Positions 55,732 to 64,000 of a stretch of DNA of 64,000 nt are shown here, one piece after another; within the stretch, counting starts at the first letter, position 1, and each line of letters begins with the position of its first letter. Position numbers and translations under genes: made by a program. The notes beneath the pieces were generated by a model that had not been told where the DNA came from, did not search any database, and worked only from the letters and a program-made list of their open reading frames with translations. This stretch comes from Cotesia glomerata (lineage: Eukaryota > Arthropoda > Insecta > Hymenoptera > Braconidae), in assembly GCF_020080835.1 (NCBI RefSeq), contig NC_058164.1:11664142-11728141 (forward strand). The letters are read 5' to 3'.

Positions 55732-57111
55732 AAACAACACATGAACTTTCACGGTAAAAATCTATCCTACTGTTATGAAATACAATTGAATAAAGAACGG
55801 AGATGAAAAATTATTTTCCATGAAGTAAACATTATACGAAGGAAAAACAAAAAAAAACGGAAGAAATTAACATCTGTTTCAACTTTTTAATTTTAAATAA
55901 GAAAATGTGTAATTAATGTCATTAATCGGAAGTAGGTTGGCTTGGTATGATGATTACACATTTTTTATATTAAAAAAATTTTTTTTCTGAAAAAATGGGT
56001 AGCAAGAGACAATAACGTTAAGATTAGAGAGTACGACAATCGAGGCGTCTGGAGTAAAGTGCAAGAGGAAACCAATTGCCCAGCGCGTGGGTGGCTGTCG
56101 GCCAAAGTAGTTGTTTCCTAATTGTCGCACTGTTCGAATACTAACCTTTTGCGCAGAAACTCCACGCCGTCCTAGTAACGGAACTGAACTATTTACCACC
56201 CAGACATTCGAACTTCTCTTACCATACATAGCGGTATATATAGTTGTTAAATTTTATCCGCCTCGGAGAGACCTTCCTCGGAAATTACTTGATTGAGAAA
56301 TGCACGATGATTGGCCTTTAATTCGACGTTAACTCAATTTATCAAAGCATTTTATTTCAGTTTATTAAAGATTTTAGTATGACTAAAAGCAATTTTCTTT
56401 ATTCAGGATTTAATCACGGCATTTCTGTGCAAAAAGCTAACGAATAACTTGTTTCACCCTAAGACCAATTCCTTAATCTAATAATTGGTCGAGCGTAAAG
56501 CAGGAATATAACCATAGCAACGAGCTAGAGTAGAAGGCATCAACTTTCAGCTCAATAAAATTCTAATGTGCTTTTTTTTTGTTTAATAGCACAAAAAGTA
56601 TGAACCCTATTTTTTTTGTTCATTTTAAAAAACAAAGAAATAGCTTCCTGGTATAAGAGAATATATTAGAAGATATTTTCTCAGAAAAAGCGTTGTATGT
56701 ATATAAATAACTTCTTATGTGGTTAGACAACCAGGAGATGAAAAGTGTGTAGGAGAATGTTCCAGCATAAAACAGACGGTACAGAATCGTTGTTGATATA
56801 TCCATATCTTCATATATGTACATACGTATAAGTTGACTCAAAATTTACGTCGGCTATTGGATATGAGAATGAAGCTTTTTTGGCTTTTACGGAAACGAAA
56901 ATGAGATGCGAATTTAAAATTTCCATATCAACTACGAACGAATATCTCACATTTTGTATAAAAAATGACGAAGCTATGAAGTGTCTTCTACAGAAAGATA
57001 CGAATAGTAATGCTAGGTATAATGACAAAACGGAAAATTCTTAAATTTACTGAGTTACGGTATTTGGAAATGTCAGTTGATAGCTCCAAGGCTTTTTTAC
57101 TTTCTCTTATA

Positions 57112-57145
<34 letters not shown>

Positions 57146-57550
57146 CAGACAATTGTGATAAGCTTATCATTCATATTAAGTTTGAATAATTTCAATACTT
57201 TTGAAATGAATAACGGAATAATACTGGATAAAACTATAAAGAATTCAATTTCAAGAGAAAATTCAATAATTATTTAATTATTTTTTAGATAGAATGTAGG
57301 TTTATGTCATCTTCATTAAAACTTAGTTTTATTGTTTGGTTAGCCAAATGATAGAAACAAACAACAGTTCAACGGAAATGAAAAGGTTGATAATCCGGAG
57401 ACACGGCTGTATCTTGCGCCAAGTACGCGTCTCAATGTATGTCATATATGTAAACGTGTCAGCGTAATAATTAAATTCTGTTGTCGAAACGAAAAAGTCA
57501 GTTTCTGAAATTGTATTAATCTCAGAAGAAAATTATTTTTTTTTCTTGTA
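55732..57550. other. Unassigned region
   Basis: About 1.8 kb. A G/C-richer island at 56040-56280 carries a minus-strand frame (55954-56229) with no recognisable domain. A (TA)n microsatellite lies at 57113-57142. No transposon ends found. Confidence 0.4.
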
Positions 57551-58629
57551 TCACGGAAAGAACAAGATTACACTGGATAACATTCCAGATTATACTCAGT
57601 AACATCTGTAGTCTAAAAAAATTTCTGATAGTGGCTAGTATAATCCAGATTATACTGAGTGATATCTGGATTATACTCATTGTAATTTTCCATTTCCCCC
57701 AGTAAAATCTCAGATTATACCACGTAAGATTTCACTGGATATAATCCGAGGTTGTATCCTGTAGAATTTGGATTATATTCAATAGAATCTTGCATTATAT
57801 CTACTGATATCTCCGCGATTTTTTTTCTAGTGCCTGCGCACTAGCTTTATCTATGACCTATGACTATAAACAGGTTAGATCTTATGACAATATGACTTTT
57901 GACAACAAGTCTAAACATAAAAACATACGTCTTGTACATTATTTTTACATACCTTGTAATTTTAATAATTTTAACGGCTATAAAACATATTGTTACATAG
58001 CACAAAATATAAGTGTTTACACACTTATTAATGCACCGATTATATTTTTTTAATGTTCAATATACTGATGATTGACTATAAATCACAAATTGAAAACAGC
58101 ACTTCACGCGCAGGCACTGGAAAGAAAATAGCGCAGATATCACTGGGTATAATCCAAGATTCTAATGAGTATAATCCAAATTCTTCAGGATACAATCTCG
58201 GATTATATCTAGTGAAATCTTACGCGGTATAATCTGAGATTTTACTGGGGTAAATGGAAAATTACAATGAGTATAATCTAGATATCACTCAGTATCATCT
58301 GGATTATACTAGCTGCTATCAGAAATTTTTTTTTGGCTACAGATGTCACTGAGTATAATCTGAAATGTTATCTATACTTCTGTACTTCTATACTAATATT
58401 ATAAAGAAGAAAATTTTGATTGCTTGTTTGTTTGTTTGTTTGTTTGTTTGCATTGAATAGGCTCCGAAACTACTGAACCGATTTGAAAAATTCTTCCACT
58501 ATTGGAAAGCTACACTATCCCCGGGTGACATAGGCTATCTTATATTATGAATAATTTGGAAATTTTTGTTAAATACCCGTGCGAAGCCGGGGCGAACTGC
58601 TAGTCCAGTATAATCTTGTTCTTTCCGTG
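57551..58629. mobile_element. CACGG-ended foldback element with Helitron in right arm
   Basis: The left arm (57551-57848) starts CACGGAAAGAACAAGATTAC. The right arm (58105-58370 plus 58604-58629) is its inverted copy, ending CTTTCCGTG. The arms are filled with direct and inverted 'tataatcyagatt' and 'ataatccaga' words. The ~255-bp loop (57849-58104) has no gene. Its terminal CACGG is shared with the 9.1-kb element at 43950, so the two may belong to one superfamily. Confidence 0.8.
58371..58603 (+). mobile_element. Non-autonomous Helitron (233 bp), exact ends
   Basis: TC at 58371 ('tctatacttctgtac'), end 'gcgaactgctag' at 58603 with the hairpin cccgtgcgaagccggg just before. It is inserted between A and T (host 'gtta|tccag'). 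The unbroken sequence is visible in the opposite foldback arm near 57572-57582, so the empty site is known from the same locus. Confidence 0.9.
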
Positions 58630-58634
58630 TAATA

Positions 58635-59845
58635 TCAGATAACAATTGAGAAGGTATTGTGATCAGTTATATGAAAAGTACTCAAAGAAAAAAAAATCAG
58701 CCTCATCACTAAACAGTATAATGATTATCACGATACTTAAGGATTATACTTTATATATGCTTATATGTTTAATTCATTGTATCTTGATTATCATGATCCA
58801 CATAGATCCAAATATCGCACGCCCATATCGCTATGGTTGCGACACTGTTACTTTATACTGTAACATGTTCTGAATCTTTATGCATATAGCGATTCCACAA
58901 AAAATTAATAAAGATCTATAATTAATACTTGTAAATATTTTGCTATAAGAATTGTGGTTATTAATATTACTATTTTGTTAATATAAATTAAATAAATCAA
59001 TAAGTGTTGTTTCGTCACTTTTGACAAAATAAACATTCACGGGTAACAATTGAGAATTATGATACTACGTTCATGATTCTATAGATAATTACTAGAGCAA
59101 TTTTTTCCCGTGTTTATGTTGAATATTTTAACACAATTTTTTTGACGAAATGACAACGTTTTTTATGGTTTAAAATTTCTTCAGTTAACTTTCAATGAAC
59201 AATTAACAAATGAACTTTAATTTCTGATAAAACTAAACGTCTTTTTATCAAATATTTTTATCAAGTTTGTGTCATAAAGTTCTTACTGCACAACGTCTTA
59301 TTCTTAGTTGAACGTAATGATGATCATTCAGTGTTATGAAACAGTAGGCAGCAAGAGGCTTTTCCTGCGGCGTCAATCATTTCTGTGAAAATTGATGTTC
59401 TTCAATAGTCGGTGCTTGGTAAGAGAGTTACTCATCAAGAAAAATACTCATCGATGCAAATAATTATTTTATTATTTAGATAAGTTTTATTGATATGTAA
59501 TAAAAAGTGAAAGAGTAGTTACGAAATAACAATTCTTTTACACTAGGTATAGAAGAATATTGTTAAATACTAAGCTGATGCATAGTTTATCACTCATCAT
59601 TTAAATTTTAAGTGATATCTCGCTCTTGTCTTATTGATTAACGCAAATTTTTCAACATCAGCATGGTTTCAATAATGATAAATAGAACATTAAACAGTAT
59701 AATATAGTAAGTATAAAAAAGTTTGGAAAATCCAAAAATGCACGACTCACAATACTTATTTAATTATGAAATATTAATAAAATTAAGAATGTAAAAAAAA
59801 ATATATAAAACAGCTAAAATACAATAAATGTACATAAGATATGTA
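58635..59845. other. Unassigned AT-rich region
   Basis: About 1.2 kb with no gene, repeat or RNA recognised. Confidence 0.4.
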
Positions 59846-60425
59846 GGGGTCATTCCATGCCAAATCGACAAATTTTTTTATTTGACTCCCTTCGATTTCG
59901 CTCAAAGTTTTGTATCTTTTTCTACCCCCCAAAAAATATTTTTAAGAATTATTTCAGATATTTTTACCCAACCCAAAAAAAGTTACGAATTTTTGAAAAA
60001 AACCGCTCTTTTTTTTTTTAAATCGCTAGAACTTTTTCAAAAATTGACCGATTGGGACCACACCAAATCAAAAATTTTTGTTTTTTAATGCAGTTTTTAG
60101 AAAAAAATTCAATAAAAATTTCAGAAGTACGGATCTATTAAATATTTTGGTTTTTCCGTTAGTAACCGTTATTTTCTCGAAGTCGGACGCCTTCAATTTT
60201 TTTTTTTTTACTCAAAAAAAACTTCAACTGATTCTGCAAAAATCCGCGCTAGTTTCAAAATGTGCCGATAATCGTTTCTAATGTTTTTTTAAATTAAATA
60301 AAAAGTTCTTTTTAAATTTCGCTTTTTTATGTGACTTTGTTATGAAATTTTATTGGCTTCCTCGTCAAACTTCAGAAGTTAAAAAATAAAATTTTATTCA
60401 AAAATTTTAAGTGGTTATCGTCCGA

Positions 60426-60456
<31 letters not shown>

Positions 60457-61165
60457 CCCCAAAAAAGCAAGAAAGAATCATTTTTTTCACTTTATGACCG
60501 TTTTCTTCTCTCGTACCGAAAAATGACAACTTTAAAAATGAAGTAGGTTTAAAAATTACCCCTAGCTGATAAAACACCAGTTAAAAGAAAGGTCTCGCGA
60601 GCAAGTTTGCAGTTACCACTTGATCATCAAATATTAACACCTATACAATTGTTTGTTATAATATTTGCAAAAAAATGATTTTTCCTTGCTTTTTTGAGAA
60701 CAAAAAACAATTTTTCGACGAGGAAGCCAATAAAATTTCATAACAAAGTCATATAAAGAAGCCAAATTTAAAAAGAACTTTTTATTTAATTTAAAAAAAA
60801 ATTAGAAACGATTGTCGGCACATTTTGAAACTAGCGCGGATTTTTGCAGAATCAGTTGAAGTTTTTTTTGAGTAAAAAAAAAAATTGAAGGCGTCCGACT
60901 CCGAGAAAATAACGGTTACTAACGGAAAAACCGAAATATTTCATAGATCCGTACTTCTGAAATTTTTATTGAATTTTTTTCTAAAAAATGCATTAAAAAA
61001 CAAAAATTTTTGATTTGGTGTGGTCCCAATCGGTCAGTTTTTGAAAAAGTTCTAGCGATTAAAAAAAAAAAAGAGCGGTTTTTTTCAAAAATTCGTAACT
61101 TTTTTTGGGTTTGGTAAAATAATCTCAAATAATCCCTAAACAGAAAAATTTCTTGACCCATTCTG
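59846..61165. mobile_element. Long palindromic element (arms ~440 bp)
   Basis: The left arm (about 59930-60375) and right arm (60720-61165) are near-perfect inverted copies; for example 'gaccgattgggaccacacc' at 60046 pairs with 'ggtgtggtcccaatcggtc' at 61018. The loop is about 345 bp. The left terminus 'ggggtcattccatgccaaa' has no intact partner on the right. No coding frame is conserved. Confidence 0.8.
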
Positions 61166-62328
61166 ATGTTTTTTCCGTTTTTATTGCACTAAATCAATTT
61201 TTGAAAAGTGTCAAATTAATCTCCATTGAATTATCTTGACAATAGTATGCAAAATATATTGATTCCGTGAACTAACAAGACTATAATAATAAAAATAGTT
61301 GGCGAAATGTAGGGAAAAAAATTTTTCGATCGTAAAGCACTCTAATGCTTCGTGTCATGAGTCGTGCAATATGTATAAGTAAGCGCGGTGTTTTGAATAC
61401 AAGTTGTTGAGGGAATACACAGGAGCCAACGATGATTATTAGTCCGTATCCGAGACAAATGGTAGAAAATTAATGCTTGACAAATAATTTAGCCGATGTG
61501 CTTTACTAGATTCAACAAATATTTGATTTTTGTGATTTATTGTACCTGAACAAAGAAGACAATAATAATAATTCACACTATGTAACACAAGACTCATTAC
61601 TATGTGGCATGGTAACGCAGATTTTCTCTACGAACCTTTATTTGACATTGTAATCCGCCCTATTTTTAAGGGTTGTACTGGTTATGTTGGAATCAGAACG
61701 ATTCTCATATTTCATTTGATGAATTCCAGTTTCAACGTAACTGATAAAAGAATTAGTCAACTTTATTGTAAAATAATTATAATAGATTATTCATAGAATA
61801 TCTAGAATATCACTCGAAATTTTTAGAATTATGGTAGTTATAAATTCTTATATTGAAATGTTTGGATTCAGTTCTGCTAGCATCGATCGAATATTGCTGT
61901 TTCTCTTTGAATAAAAATTAATCCTAATTCTATTAAAATTATTTGACTTCGTCATTTGACGTCAAGTTTCGGCCTACGGCTAACCAAGAATTTCATGTAT
62001 TTTTACTTCCCGTTTAGGGTTTCATGAATGGCCAAATATCGGGCCATGATTGGGTGCCAAGCACACTAGCCTGGTACAGTATTAAATTCACTATTATTTT
62101 CAATCACTTGATCACTGTGATCAATAGTATTTGATATAAATTCATAACCTGGAGTTTCTAAATGGTTAACCTTCAAATCTTCTAAATTATAATTTATTCA
62201 CCTCATCTCTAACTCCACTATAATCATCGCCATCATTATCATTTACAGACTTTAATTCATAATGTTTTTTTACTTGATAATGATTGTGCGACATAATAAA
62301 TAATTGAATAAAATAAGTAATATATTTA
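61166..62328. other. Unassigned AT-rich region
   Basis: About 1.16 kb without recognised features. A small open frame (61602-61796) has no family support. Confidence 0.4.
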
Positions 62329-62467
62329 ACTTCCCGCTAAAAAATTAAAAATTTTCAAAAATCGGGAAGTTATTGTTTTTACCCCGTTTTTTGAAAATCG
62401 AGTTTTCATCAGATCTCGACGTTTTGAGGTCCTAGGGAGCTTCCCTGACTACTCCCGCGATTGTGTC

Positions 62468-62641
<174 letters not shown>

Positions 62642-62987
62642 CCTCTCATAACTTTTGAACGGCTTGATCGATTTGATTGCGGTTGGTGCCAATCGAAAGA
62701 ATTCGACTAAACTTAGATTTTGAATACAAATTGGACCGATAGATTTTGAGAAATCTTAAAAAAAATGCGAAAAAAAATTTTTTCAAATATTGTTTTTTTT
62801 GAATAATTTTCTAACGGCTTGACCGATCAATTCCAAAAACTAATCGGCTCTTAACATCAGCTCTTTGTTCATGAGTTATTGTTGACGAAAGAAATCGGAA
62901 TAAGTATTTTTTTCGAGTTATACCGAAATTTCCGGTCTGATCCATTTGTGTTTGAAAATATATCATAGAATTTGAAAAACTGCGTTG

Positions 62988-63670
62988 CCCTAGTAGAAAT
63001 GAAATCAAGTTTTTAGCCAGTAACTGGCCAGTTTTACTAGACTTAAACCAGTAACTGGCCAGTGTAATATCAAGTTTCTGTCTAGTAACTGACCAGTTTT
63101 ACTAGAGATCTAACAAAACATTATGGCGGCTTTAGTGAAACTGTCAGTTTCGAATTCTGAGGTTATTGGGCGTTATTAAAATTGTCAAATAAATTCAAAA
63201 TAATGTTTAATAAACGATATGATATAAAAAAGTTTCATTTATGTGTATATTATAAAATAGATAACATCATTAGACTGATAGACTAATAATAAATCTAACA
63301 ATAGAATAAGAAAATAATTATTTTGAATTGGAGATTTGTTTTTAATGCCCACAGTCGCAATTTATATATTGTGTCATTTTTTTTCACTGCATCCATTTTG
63401 AAATATATACTGGAAATTATTTACACGTTAATAAACACTAAGTTTGATTGATTTATACTGTTTTTTAATAATAATAATTACAATAATGATGCGTACAGGT
63501 TAACAAAAAAAATAAACAAACACACACACACACACACTAGTAAAGATACACTGTCGGTGTAACTAATGTTTATGACTTAGTTGTAGGTGGCGCGATTTCA
63601 AGTTTTTACTCGATATCACTGGCCAGTTACTGGTTTATATCCAGTGAAAACTCGATTATTTCTACTAGGG
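62988..63670. mobile_element. 683-bp non-autonomous TIR element in RepA
   Basis: Left end 'ccctagtagaaat' and right end 'atttctactaggg' are perfect 13-bp inverted repeats. Subterminal 'agtaactggccagt' words occur three times near the left (63018-63100) and inverted near the right (63619-63633); the core actggccagt is itself a palindrome. The flanks 'gttg' and 'tgaatgcc', compared with RepA, imply a 2-bp TG duplication. No transposase frame inside. A short (CA)n lies at 63521-63537. Confidence 0.85.
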
Positions 63671-64000
63671 TGAATGCCACCAATTGCGTGAAAATCGGTT
63701 CATTCATTCAAAAGTTATTGAGATTTAAAAATTCAAATAATAGTGTTTTATTAAACTTCTACCAGATTTTTGAGCTCGAAGAGCTTAAAACTACACGATA
63801 ATTATATTTTTGAGCTCTTCACTTCGAGCTCAAAAACGTAATAGGTGCAATTTTGAGCGCTTAATTACGAAAGTAGCGGGAAGTTGCAGGGATGGCTTTC
63901 AGGGTCAACCGTTTTCCTAATTTTTTTTTTTTAATAATTTTACAAAACACACCATGTGTGGGGAGCGAGATCTCACAATAGATTATAATCTCTATAGTCT

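Noticed and set aside
55954..56229. 91-codon minus-strand frame
   Set aside because: No recognisable domain and no support from copies or splice context.

Overview
This is an AT-rich, intron-bearing animal genome, almost certainly an insect. The evidence is the set of non-LTR retrotransposons (CR1/Jockey-like, an R1-clade family, and an L1/RTE-like family), Tigger, Helitron and tRNA-derived SINE insertions, long CA/GT microsatellites and spliceosomal GT..AG introns. A parasitoid-wasp-like hymenopteran is my guess and is not demonstrated. I found no convincing single-copy host gene. The window is a transposon graveyard in which several nested insertions can be dated relative to each other.

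Layout. 1-10 kb: a foldback element cut by the window edge, a dispersed 'composite' unit (foldback arm plus a conserved Cys-rich exon), RepA (a ~690 bp repeat with GAGCTC motifs and a central (CA)n tract), and a three-unit tandem duplication. 10.06-14.49 kb (-): CR1/Jockey-group LINE with an intact 937-aa endonuclease/RT ORF and a broken PHD + coiled-coil + zinc-knuckle ORF1. 15.04-19.77 kb (-): a second LINE with L1-type ORF1 and an ORF2 split by one in-frame TGA; ORF1 and ORF2 share a frame and are separated only by a TAG. 20.236-28.284 kb: DNA transposon with perfect 18-bp terminal inverted repeats and TTAA on both sides (Kolobok-like), carrying a Mutator-like-domain transposase pseudogene and a 113-bp satellite; a RepA copy sits in it and an R1-clade LINE sits in the (CA)n of that RepA. 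28.875-32.342 kb (-): a second R1-clade copy, again abutting the RepA (TG)n tract. 32.345-32.75 kb: probable SINE. 33.0-33.43 kb: TGATCA/AGGCCT-rich minisatellite. 33.4-41.4 kb: mostly unassigned, with one composite unit. 41.46-43.74 kb (+): Tigger/pogo element with four in-frame stops, one intron and a huge poly-Glu tract.

43.950-53.068 kb: a 9.1-kb element bounded by ~40-bp CACGG-type inverted repeats. On the minus strand it encodes a multi-exon ORF A and a TNP2-like ORF B, and it is itself broken by a Helitron (1.86 kb), a composite unit, a SINE with a perfect 13-bp target duplication, and a MITE inside its right inverted repeat. 55.0-55.57 kb: a third R1-clade fragment abutting a RepA (CA)n tract. 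57.551-58.629 kb: large CACGG-ended foldback with a clean 233-bp Helitron in one arm. 59.85-61.16 kb: another long palindrome. 62.33-63.92 kb: RepA in reverse orientation with a 683-bp TIR element inserted.

How the parts relate: RepA appears to act as a carrier of (CA)n landing sites for an R1-clade LINE family (three of three copies). The two composite transposons preserve enough frame and splice-site information to reconstruct the order of insertions.
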